A DNA stretch of 64,000 nt from Burkholderiaceae bacterium. GTDB lineage: Bacteria > Pseudomonadota > Gammaproteobacteria > Burkholderiales > Burkholderiaceae_C. How positions within the stretch are numbered: the first letter of the stretch is position 1; every line of letters begins with the position of its first letter. Positions 1-7,216 of this stretch are shown one piece after another. The notes beneath the pieces were generated by a model that saw nothing but the letters and a program-made list of their open reading frames with translations, was not told the DNA's origin and searched no databases. The stretch spans positions 496,001 through 560,000 of the forward strand of contig JACKLO010000008.1 of the NCBI GenBank assembly GCA_024235915.1, read 5' to 3'. The position numbers and the translations under genes are program-made.

Positions 1-101
1 TCCGCAGGCCCGAGCACCGCTTTCTACCTTGATCTGCTGCTGAGCTCGCTGCAGCGCGGCTACACCTCGTTGGTGTCCGGCCGCGGCCTGCCGCTGGAGC
101 T
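1..101 (+). CDS. partial gene fragment, possibly the N-terminal side of an integrase
   Basis: Frame 1 is open from the first base and reads a helical, uncharged stretch including AFYLDLLLSSLQRGYTSL, then runs into adapter sequence at about base 100. The gene start lies outside the window. The next real sequence begins at 135 in another frame with a tyrosine-recombinase-like C-terminal region. Both pieces could come from one mobile-element integrase gene with a missing middle, but that is inference from adjacency only. No family can be assigned to the fragment on its own. Confidence 0.3.
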
Positions 102-134
102 ACACTCTTTCCCTAGACGTGTGCTCTTCCGATC
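100..134 (+). other. Illumina adapter sequence (chimeric, artefact)
   Basis: Bases 100-114 match the internal part of the Illumina P5/Read-1 arm (CTACACTCTTTCCCT). Bases 115-134 match the end of the index-adapter arm (AGACGTGTGCTCTTCC followed by GATC). The two arms are fused head to tail, as in an adapter-dimer-derived join. This is not biological sequence. It interrupts an open frame on both sides and means that bases 1-99 and 135 onward need not be neighbours in the genome. Confidence 0.93.
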
Positions 135-671
135 CTGCGACGCAAGGAGTCGGTGATGTGCCGCCCCTACGCCCACGTGCATCCGTTCGAGGAGACAGGC
201 CTGCCCGACGAACAACGGGAGGCGGATCGGTATCTGTGGACAAAGGGCAAGGGAGGCCGTGCGCGCTGGCTGCCGCTGGCCACCGAGGAGCAGCAGTCGG
301 CCATCGCGCATGCCCGCAGCGTGGTCAGCGGCCATGACGCACACATGGGGGCGCCGGATCGGGACCTGAAGTCCAACCTCCGTCGCCTGGACTATGCGCT
401 GCGCAAGTTCGGCCTCACGAAGCGCGAGAGCGGCACCACCGGGCACGGGGCGCGGCACGACCACCTTCAAGGCCAGTACCAGGACACGACGGGCACGCCC
501 GCGCCTGTACGTGGCGGTGGGCCGGTCGATCGGGACCTCGACCGCCAGGCGCGGCTGCGTGTGGCCCGTATCGCGGGCCATGCCCGCCTGCGCTCGGCTG
601 GCGCCTATTTAGGTCAGTCCGCGGTTATGCGCAGCAAGGGCCGCAAGCCCAGCGATTCGCCTGCGACGTAG
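135..671 (+). pseudogene. integrase-like protein, 5'-truncated and entered by the RIT element
   Basis: The frame starting at the adapter junction reads LRRKESVMCRP, then a basic hairpin-like WTKGKGGRARWLPL, a GHGARHDHLQ segment resembling the HxxR motif, and RIAGHARLRSAGAYLG resembling the terminal GH...Y motif of tyrosine recombinases. This arrangement fits the integrase-domain proteins of integrative elements. The left end is lost at the adapter. From 606 onward the sequence is the inverted repeat of the RIT element, so the last 22 codons to the TAG at 669-671 are probably element-derived. The protein is therefore truncated at one or both ends and is unlikely to be functional. Confidence 0.6.
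606..645 (+). repeat. RIT left terminal inverted repeat
   Basis: This 40-bp end begins tatttaggtcagtccgc and is matched in inverted orientation by 7001-7040. Mismatches fall at the 18th and 37th positions counted from the outer end. Base 605 no longer pairs with base 7041, which fixes the outer limit. Confidence 0.88.
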
Positions 672-750
672 GTCTGCCCAACTGCACATAACGCTTCCAA
701 GATCGTCCTCCCCGGTGGCCGCTGGGGCCGCCGTCAACGTGGAGACGATC

Positions 751-2022
751 ATGGTTTCGCTCAACTCCGATGGGTCCTGCGCGCTGGCGCTGGAGCCGCT
801 GTGCCAGGCCGCTGCGCGAGAACTGCTGATGCGCAGCTACACCATCCGAACCCTGAACCGCTACAAGCGGGTGTGGGAGCAACTGGCCGACTTCGCTCGC
901 GCCAAGGGCCAGCCGGCGGTCTATTCCCGCGACCTCGCGCTTCGCTTTGAGGAGGCCTTCGGTCTGCGCGACGGCGAAGTGCTGGTGGAAGGACAGCGGT
1001 GGCGGCGCCACCTGGTCTTCGGGCTCAAGGTCCTCGACGACTTCGCGCGCACCGGCACCATCAGCCGCTTCGTTGTCGAGACCACCGGGCTGCGCGTGCC
1101 GGTGGGCATGCACAAGGCTCTACGCGAGTATGAGCAGTACGCCAGAGAGCGCCGGCATCTGCGGCCCACCAGCCTGGCGGAGCGCATGCACAACATCGCG
1201 GTCTTCCTGGACTTCCTTCGCACCCGAGGCTTGGAGTCACTTGACACGTTGCAGGCCGAAGACCTCAGCGCCTTCATTCGGACCCGAACTGCGTGGAAGC
1301 CGAGAACCGTCTCGCACGTGTCGTCCGACCTTCGGCAGTTCCTGCAGTACCTGTTCACGCGCGACATGCTGCCGCGCGACCTCAGCACCGCGGTACCGAC
1401 GGTCCGACAGGCGAGTAATGCCAAGGTACCTTCGGCGTGGGAACCGGAACTGGTCGAGCGGCTGCTTGCCGCGGTCGATCGCAGTTCACCGAAGGGCAGA
1501 CGGGACTACGCCATCCTGTTGCTCGCCGCGCGCCTGGGTCTGCGCCTGGGCGACATCAAGGGGCTGACACTGGACCACCTGCACTGGTCCACGGCCACCA
1601 TCGAGATCGTGCAGAACAAGACGAGCGAGCCGCTCGTCTTGCCGCTGATCGAGGAGGTCGGCGCCGCGCTCATCGACTACCTGCGATCCGGGCGACCGCC
1701 AGTGGAGCACCGGCACCTCTTCACCAACCTGACGCCACCCTTCGAGCCGATCTGCCAGAACGACCGGCTCCACCGCGTCGTCAGGTACTGGCGGGACCTG
1801 GCCGGGATCAAGTTCAAGGCACCGCAGCGCCAGGGCCTGCACTCGCTGCGCCACACCCTGGCCACCCGGCTGCTCGCCGCGCAGACACCGTTCCCGGTCA
1901 TCTCGGCCGTGCTGGGGCATGCCTCGCCGGCAACGACCTTCATCTACGCCAAGGCCGATGTCGAGACGCTGCGCATCGCTGCCATCGATCCCGAGGAGGT
2001 GTGCCATGGCCTCGCCTCGTAA
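751..2022 (+). CDS. ritA: RIT tyrosine recombinase, first of trio
   Basis: This is a 423-residue site-specific tyrosine recombinase that would act with the next two gene products on the element ends. An N-terminal SAM-like core-binding region (about residues 20-230) is followed by the catalytic domain. Visible catalytic blocks are LGLRLGDIKGL (first Arg), HSLRHTLATRLL (HxxR) and LGHASPATTFIYAKAD (His and the Tyr nucleophile). ATG 751 is chosen because GGAG lies six bases upstream; an upstream start at 715 lacks this. The end overlaps ritB by 17 bases, so the trio is probably translationally coupled. Confidence 0.85.
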   Translation: MVSLNSDGSCALALEPLCQAAARELLMRSYTIRTLNRYKRVWEQLADFARAKGQPAVYSRDLALRFEEAFGLRDGEVLVEGQRWRRHLVFGLKVLDDFARTGTISRFVVETTGLRVPVGMHKALREYEQYARERRHLRPTSLAERMHNIAVFLDFLRTRGLESLDTLQAEDLSAFIRTRTAWKPRTVSHVSSDLRQFLQYLFTRDMLPRDLSTAVPTVRQASNAKVPSAWEPELVERLLAAVDRSSPKGRRDYAILLLAARLGLRLGDIKGLTLDHLHWSTATIEIVQNKTSEPLVLPLIEEVGAALIDYLRSGRPPVEHRHLFTNLTPPFEPICQNDRLHRVVRYWRDLAGIKFKAPQRQGLHSLRHTLATRLLAAQTPFPVISAVLGHASPATTFIYAKADVETLRIAAIDPEEVCHGLAS

Positions 2023-3001
2023 GCCCACCGCATTCGCCGGCAGGAGCCCGCTGGCTCCACTGATGGCGCAGTTCATCCAGGAGAAGCGAGCCTGCGGCTA
2101 TCGCTACAACGCTGGCGCCTGGGGCCTTTGCCGACTCGACGCCCATCTGTGCAGCCACGGCCTGACGCAAGTCGAACTACCGAAGTCCGCGACATCATCG
2201 TGGCTGGCCAAGCAGCCGCACGAGGCGGGCAAGACCCAGAACGATCGCATCAACCTGGTTCGCCACTTCGCGCTGTTCATGCGCCGGCTCGGCCTCCCAG
2301 CCGACGTGCCGGATCAGACCGTCGGAGCCAAGGAGTCGAAGTCGTTCCTGGCACGGGTGTTGACGCACGAGGAGGTTCGTCGCTTGCTCGAAGCCGCTGA
2401 CCGGATCGAGCCGTTGGCGTCAACCCACCTGCGCCACATCGTCTTGCCTGAGCTGCTGCGCGTGCTTTACGGATGCGGCCTGCGTCTCGAAGAGGCGCTG
2501 AGCCTGCGCATGCGCGACGTCGACCTCGTCCAGGGCGTGCTGCACATCAACGACACCAAGTTCCGCAAGGATCGCCTGGTGCCGCCGGCCCGGTCACTGG
2601 TCGCTCGTCTGCAGAAGTACGCGGCCGTGCTGGGACCTCGCGCAGACGATGACTACTTCTTTCCGTCGTCACGCGGCGGCCAGTTGGACGGTGGCGGCGT
2701 GTACCGCAACTACCGGGACCTGCTGCACCGAAGTCGCATCGGCCACGGTGGCCGAGGCGAAGGGCCTCGCCTTCACGATCTGAGGCACACCTTCGCTGTT
2801 CACACCTTGCTGCGCTGGTATCGGGAGGGTGCCGATCTGCACGCCAGGATGCCGGTGCTGGCAACCTATCTCGGCCATGCCTCGATCGAGGGCACACAGG
2901 ACTACCTGCAGATGACCGCCGAGCTGTACCCGGAGATCGTCTCGCGATCGGATGCCGCCTTCAGCGACGTCATTCCTCGCAGGACCGGGAGGCCGTCATG
3001 A
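2006..3001 (+). CDS. ritB: RIT tyrosine recombinase, second of trio
   Basis: This is a 331-residue tyrosine recombinase. The start at 2006 follows a strong GAGGAGG ribosome-binding site inside the end of ritA. An N-terminal DNA-binding region (about residues 10-120) precedes the catalytic domain, where YGCGLRLEEALSLR carries the first Arg, HDLRHTFAVHTL carries HxxR and LGHASIEGTQDYLQ carries the His and Tyr nucleophile. All core residues are present, so the enzyme looks intact. It overlaps ritC by four bases (ATGA), consistent with a single coupled operon of three recombinases. Confidence 0.86.
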   Translation: MASPRKPTAFAGRSPLAPLMAQFIQEKRACGYRYNAGAWGLCRLDAHLCSHGLTQVELPKSATSSWLAKQPHEAGKTQNDRINLVRHFALFMRRLGLPADVPDQTVGAKESKSFLARVLTHEEVRRLLEAADRIEPLASTHLRHIVLPELLRVLYGCGLRLEEALSLRMRDVDLVQGVLHINDTKFRKDRLVPPARSLVARLQKYAAVLGPRADDDYFFPSSRGGQLDGGGVYRNYRDLLHRSRIGHGGRGEGPRLHDLRHTFAVHTLLRWYREGADLHARMPVLATYLGHASIEGTQDYLQMTAELYPEIVSRSDAAFSDVIPRRTGRPS

Positions 3002-4008
3002 AGCCGACCGACCTGTCCTTGCATGTGACGAACTTCCTCACGCGCTACCTCGCCGGACAGCGCAACCTGAGCCCGAACACGATCAAGGCCTACCGCGATG
3101 TGTTCACACTGCTGCTGCGCTTCGGCCGTGACGGTCGCGGCATCGCGGTCGAGCGCCTAGCTCTGACCGACATCGACGTGGCGTTCGTCGAGGCCTTCCT
3201 CGATCACTTGGAACATGAGCGGCACTGCTCGATCCGAACCCTGAACCAACGACTGGTCGTGCTGCACGCGTTCTTCCGCTACGTGCAGTCGGAGGTGCCG
3301 GAGCGGATGCTGCAGTGCCAGAAAATCATGGCGATGCCGCTGCGGCGTCATGTCCAGGTGCCGGTGGCCTACATGTCCAAGGACGAGCTGACTCAGGTGC
3401 TGGCGCATCCCAATTCGGCCACACCGGCCGGGCGGCGCGACGCGGTGATGCTCAGCGTGCTGTACGACACCGGCGCTCGGGCGCAAGAGTTGATCGATCT
3501 GAACGCTCACGATGTGCGCCTGACGACGCCGGCCCAGGTCAGGCTGTTAGGTAAGGGGCGCAAGGTGCGCGTGGTGCCCCTGATGGACGCGACGGCTCGA
3601 CTGCTGCGTGACCACCTCAGGGAGAACGATCTCCACCGGCCCGAGCGAGGCCACCTGCCGCTGTTCCAGAACCGTCAGGGCGGACGCTTGTCGAGGTCAG
3701 GCCTGCGCTACCTGCTGCACTGCCATGTCCAGGCGGCCCGGTCGGCGGTTCCGGGCTTCACCCAGAAGATCAGCCCCCACAGCATGCGGCACACCAAGGG
3801 CATGCACCTGCTGCAGAGCGGTGTGTCGCTGGAGATGATCCGCGACTTCCTTGGACACGTGGACGTGAAGACGACGCAGATCTACGCCCGGGCGAACCTG
3901 GAGATGAAGCGACGCGCTCTGGAGAAGGTGGCCGGCGAGTCGCCATCTGCAGCGCTGCCGTCCTGGCAGCAGAGCAAGTCGTTGCTGGACTGGCTGCGCT
4001 CGCTGTAG
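2998..4008 (+). CDS. ritC: RIT tyrosine recombinase, third of trio (XerC/D-like)
   Basis: This 336-residue recombinase is the most XerC/XerD-like of the three. It has an N-terminal SAM-like domain (RNLSPNTIKAYRDVF at about residue 22) and a C-terminal catalytic domain with YDTGARAQELIDL (Arg), LLGKGRKVRVVPL (the beta-hairpin Lys), HSMRHTKGMHLL (HxxR) and LGHVDVKTTQIYARA (His and Tyr nucleophile). Its ATG overlaps the ritB stop codon. No catalytic residue appears to be missing. Family knowledge suggests that all three proteins contribute to RIT movement, but individual roles cannot be read from the sequence. Confidence 0.87.
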   Translation: MKPTDLSLHVTNFLTRYLAGQRNLSPNTIKAYRDVFTLLLRFGRDGRGIAVERLALTDIDVAFVEAFLDHLEHERHCSIRTLNQRLVVLHAFFRYVQSEVPERMLQCQKIMAMPLRRHVQVPVAYMSKDELTQVLAHPNSATPAGRRDAVMLSVLYDTGARAQELIDLNAHDVRLTTPAQVRLLGKGRKVRVVPLMDATARLLRDHLRENDLHRPERGHLPLFQNRQGGRLSRSGLRYLLHCHVQAARSAVPGFTQKISPHSMRHTKGMHLLQSGVSLEMIRDFLGHVDVKTTQIYARANLEMKRRALEKVAGESPSAALPSWQQSKSLLDWLRSL

Positions 4009-4401
4009 CTCGGTACCGACGCGCCTCGCGGCCCCATGGAGATCGGGGTTCCGCGGGGCGCCGCGCTCCGAGTTCGACGACCGTCGGCGGTTCTGACGCG
4101 ACAGATCACCGACCGTCAGGACGGTCGGAGTGCCGGAGCCGATCTGCGGCCGACCGGTACATCGCGGCCGTATTCAGGCCTACGCGCACCAACCCTGGGT
4201 CGGCGGGGAGTCGAAGGCAGTCCATCGCGCGCAAAGGGCTTGCCACATCAGCAAAGTCGTCGTCCAGGATCGGCCAGCAGCGTGCTGCACGCCATCGAAG
4301 AAGGTGCGAAATGCCCTGCTTTTTCACCTTTACCCCCCCCCCGAACTTCCGATAGTCCGGCATCAGGATCTCCCCACAAGTGACGTCTTGCCCGTCCACA
4401 A
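4009..4401. other. gene-free stretch between ritC and cheW, with one hairpin
   Basis: No convincing coding sequence lies here. It contains a perfect 8-bp stem with a 4-base loop at 4109-4128 (ccgaccgt/acggtcgg), without a T tract, that could end ritABC transcripts. A run of ten C at 4333-4342 lies shortly before cheW. No further copy of the element's terminal repeat was found in this stretch, which argues against the element ending here. Confidence 0.5.
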
Positions 4402-4919
4402 ATGATGAGTGCCTACACCCCACAAGAAGTGCGAGCCGTCGCCGCCAGCGCGGCGGCCACGCCGAACGAGGTTCTCACACTACGCCTGGGCGCCGAAGAG
4501 TACGGCATCGACATCCTGCGCGTGCAGGAGATCCGCTCGTACGAGCAGCCCACACGCATCGCCGGTGCCCCAGCGCACGTGCTGGGCGTGACCAACCTGC
4601 GCGGCGTGATCGTCCCCTCGTCGATCTGCGTTCCCGCTTCGGATTGGAAGCGCAATACGGCAGCGGCACCGTTACCGTAGTGCTCAGTCTTGCCGGGCGC
4701 ATCGTCGGCGCGGTGGTTGATGCCGTCAGCGATGTGGTGGCGTTGGCGCCTGCGCAGGCCAAAGCGGCGCCCGAGTTCAGCGGAGCCATCGACGCCGGCC
4801 ACATCACCGGCATAGCCACCCTGAGCGAAGGCGACGGCGCGCGGATGTTGATCTTGCTCGACATCCAAGCCCTGATGATCGCTGGCGAGATGGGCCTCGC
4901 CGGCGACGTCGCACACTGA
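4402..4919 (+). pseudogene. cheW: CheW-like chemotaxis adaptor, frameshifted
   Basis: CheW links chemoreceptors to the CheA kinase. The first part (about 70 codons) reads a typical CheW fold with EVLTLRLGAEEYGIDILRVQEI and VLGVTNLRGVIVP. The frame then breaks. The rest continues one frame back as VDLRSRFGLEAQYGSGT to GLAGDVAH, ending at 4919. Joining the frames gives about 172 residues, a normal CheW length. The break at about 4616 (gtcccctcgtcg where gtcccc-a-tcgtcg is expected) looks like loss of one base. The gene precedes and probably shares a transcript with the chemoreceptor. It is a real pseudogene or a sequence error; the data here cannot decide. Confidence 0.78.
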
Positions 4920-4945
4920 TCCTCAACGCCACAAGAGACAACAAC

Positions 4946-6685
4946 ATGCGCAACAACCAACCGGTCACCCAACGAGAATTCGACTACGCGGACGACGCAA
5001 CTCTGATGTCGGTCACCGACACGCAGAGCCACATCACCTATGCGAACGCGGCGTTCATAGCGGTCAGCGGCTTCGACCGTGAGGAGATCATCGGTCAGCC
5101 GCACAACATGGTGCGCCACCCCGACATGCCCAAAGAGGCCTTTGCCGACATGTGGCGCACGCTCAAGGGTGGTGAGTCTTGGTCGGCGCTGGTGAAAAAC
5201 CGGCGCAAGAACGGCGACCACTACTGGGTGCGTGCGAACGCTACGCCTGTGCGGCGCAACAACCAGTTGGTCGGGTACATGTCGGTGCGGACCAAGCCGG
5301 AGCGGGAGGAAGTGCAGGCCGCCGAGGCGCTCTACAAGGAGATCCGTGAAGGCCGCGCTGGTGGCCGCGCGTTGCACAAGGGCGTGCTGATCCGCACCGG
5401 CATCATGCGCTGGGCCTCGGTGCTGCAGACAGCGTCGGTGGGCTCGCGCGTGGGTGCGGGAGCGCTCGCAGGCGTCGGCATGGTCGTCGCCGCATCCGCT
5501 GCGGCCGGTGTCGCGGGTGTGACGCTGGGCATTGTCGGCGGCAGCGCCGTCGTCGCGGCGCTGGCCAACTTCTTCTGGCTGCGCGCACAGGTCAGCTTGC
5601 CGCTGGCCACCGTGCTGCGCGTCGCGCAGGCTGCCGCGGCCGGCAGTCCTGAAAGGAACGTCGCACTGAACCGTGTCGACGAGATCGGCATGCTGCTGCG
5701 GGCAGTAAATCAATCGGCGCTGACTCTTCGCTCGCTGGTGGACGATGTGAGTGCGCAGACTGAAGGCGTTCATCACGCCAGCAGCGAGATTGCATCAGGC
5801 AATAGCGACCTCAGCGCGCGCACCGAGCAGACCGCCAGCTCGTTGGAGGAAACGGCAGCGTCGATGGAGCAACTCGGGTCGACCGTCAGGCAGAACGCCG
5901 ACAACGCCCGACAGGCCGACCAACTCGCGATGAGCGCCTCGACCGTTGCCGTGCAAGGCGGTGAGGTGGTAGGCCAAGTCGTGGAGACGATGAAGGGCAT
6001 CAGCGAGAGTTCACGCCGGATTGCTGACATCATCAGCGTCATCGACGGTATCGCGTTCCAGACGAACATCTTGGCCCTGAACGCCGCAGTCGAGGCGGCA
6101 CGGGCAGGTGAACAGGGTCGCGGTTTTGCGGTGGTAGCCTCCGAGGTACGCAGTCTGGCTGGCCGCTCGGCCGAGGCGGCCAAGGAGATCAAGACACTGA
6201 TATCGGCCAGCGTCGAGCGCGTCGAGCATGGCACGGCACTGGTGGACAAGGCTGGTGCGACGATGAGCGAGGTCGTTGGCAGCATCAAACGGGTGGCCGA
6301 CATCATGGGCGAGATCAGCTCGGCGAGCGCCGAGCAGAGCTCAGGCGTGGCGCAGGTCGGCGAGGCCGTGGGCCAGATGGATCAGGCCACACAGCAGAAC
6401 GCTGCGCTGGTGGAGCAAAGCGCGGCCGCCGCCGAAAGTCTGAAGGCACAGGCCGGCGCACTGGTGGAGGCGGTCGGTGTATTCAAGCTTGCACATCGCT
6501 CACCAACTGCCGCGGCGACGACGGAGTGGCGCGGCGCCGAACGCCGCGGCCCCGCACGCGCGAACAACGTGACGCGTCCAGCCTTCGGCAAGAAGCCGGC
6601 AGCGGACAAGCCGCTGGAGGCCACTCGTCCAGCCGAAGCGGCATCGCAGAAGACAGGCACTGGCGACGAGTGGACCAGCTTCTGA
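4946..6685 (+). CDS. PAS-domain methyl-accepting chemotaxis protein (Aer-like)
   Basis: This 579-residue energy- or redox-type receptor has an N-terminal PAS domain (about residues 1-125; VTDTQSHITYANAAF, VRHPDMPKEAFADMW) like Aer. A small-residue-rich hydrophobic segment follows (about 150-215), then a HAMP-like linker and a long coiled-coil signalling domain. The hairpin tip IDGIAFQTNILALNAAVEA is intact. The C terminus DEWTSF resembles the xWxxF tether used by CheR and CheB. Lack of a periplasmic sensing domain suggests cytoplasmic sensing through PAS, possibly with FAD, as known for Aer. It lies inside the RIT element behind the broken cheW. Confidence 0.88.
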   Translation: MRNNQPVTQREFDYADDATLMSVTDTQSHITYANAAFIAVSGFDREEIIGQPHNMVRHPDMPKEAFADMWRTLKGGESWSALVKNRRKNGDHYWVRANATPVRRNNQLVGYMSVRTKPEREEVQAAEALYKEIREGRAGGRALHKGVLIRTGIMRWASVLQTASVGSRVGAGALAGVGMVVAASAAAGVAGVTLGIVGGSAVVAALANFFWLRAQVSLPLATVLRVAQAAAAGSPERNVALNRVDEIGMLLRAVNQSALTLRSLVDDVSAQTEGVHHASSEIASGNSDLSARTEQTASSLEETAASMEQLGSTVRQNADNARQADQLAMSASTVAVQGGEVVGQVVETMKGISESSRRIADIISVIDGIAFQTNILALNAAVEAARAGEQGRGFAVVASEVRSLAGRSAEAAKEIKTLISASVERVEHGTALVDKAGATMSEVVGSIKRVADIMGEISSASAEQSSGVAQVGEAVGQMDQATQQNAALVEQSAAAAESLKAQAGALVEAVGVFKLAHRSPTAAATTEWRGAERRGPARANNVTRPAFGKKPAADKPLEATRPAEAASQKTGTGDEWTSF

Positions 6686-7216
6686 CCGCATCTTGCCCCG
6701 TTCTCAACTAGGCTAGCGGGATGCCCGGCAACTAGACCTCGCGCGACTGAGCGGCTGCTCGGTGTCTGCTTGCAAGCCATACGCTCGGTGCGTCTGCTGG
6801 AAACGCATAGCGAGCTTCGATCCACGAGGACAGCACGTCGCCGGCCGGTTCCTTGGAACTGATCGGAAGCACCTCCCGCTCCCAAGCTGGCCTCGCGGAA
6901 TGATCAATCGCGAATCGGCGAAACGCGGCAGCGATGTTGTTCGGCCTCAGCGGCGGTTATGCGGAGGCGGAATCAACGGGCTCTACGGCTCAAGCGGCTT
7001 TGCAGCCCTTGCTGCGCATAACGGCGGACTGACCTAAATACGCAAAATGTGCAGCTGCACATATCGCCTACATCGGTGCGATCCAGTGCTCGCCTGCAGT
7101 TAGCCGCGACCCGGCCCAGGGCGAGACCGGCAAGCCAGGGCCGCGGAGCATCGGGGACGACGGTGACACGCCTGTCCCGGTCGCCTGAGCCGGCCCGGCC
7201 CGGGCCGGCCCTGCGT
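6686..7216. other. gene-free right end of RIT element and downstream spacer
   Basis: No gene is supported. From 6686 to 7000 the DNA lies between the chemoreceptor and the right repeat and includes a subterminal ggcggttatgcgg motif near 6951-6963 that echoes the terminal repeat. From 7041 the sequence is outside the element. A short GC palindrome near 7192-7208 lies just past the stop of the minus-strand ParB gene, but it has no T tract. Confidence 0.5.
7001..7040 (-). repeat. RIT right terminal inverted repeat
   Basis: This is the inverted partner of 606-645, ending ggcggactgacctaaata. Of 40 positions, 38 match. The flank beyond 7040 shows no similarity to the left flank and no evident target duplication. 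Confidence 0.88.

Larger units (their letters stand above)
606..7040 (+). mobile_element. RIT (recombinase-in-trio) element carrying chemotaxis genes
   Basis: The outer limits are 40-bp inverted repeats at 606-645 and 7001-7040 that agree at 38 of 40 positions and diverge immediately outside. Just inside the left end lie three overlapping tyrosine recombinase genes, the hallmark of RIT elements. The rest of the 6.4 kb holds a frameshifted cheW and an intact chemoreceptor gene on the same strand. The element sits inside the end of an integrase-like gene. Sequence just inside both repeats shows further ttatgcg-like motifs. Carriage of chemotaxis genes as cargo is inferred from their position between the repeats. 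Confidence 0.82.

Noticed and set aside
4109..4128. Hairpin after ritC as the true right end or terminator of the element
   Set aside because: It has no similarity to the terminal repeat and no T tract. The matching repeat is at 7001-7040.
6762..7037. 91-codon open frame between the chemoreceptor and the right inverted repeat
   Set aside because: It runs into the terminal repeat, has no ribosome-binding site and an irregular composition.
7192..7208. GC-only palindrome after the parB stop as a terminator
   Set aside because: A perfect palindrome with no loop and no T tract. It could be chance in GC-rich sequence.
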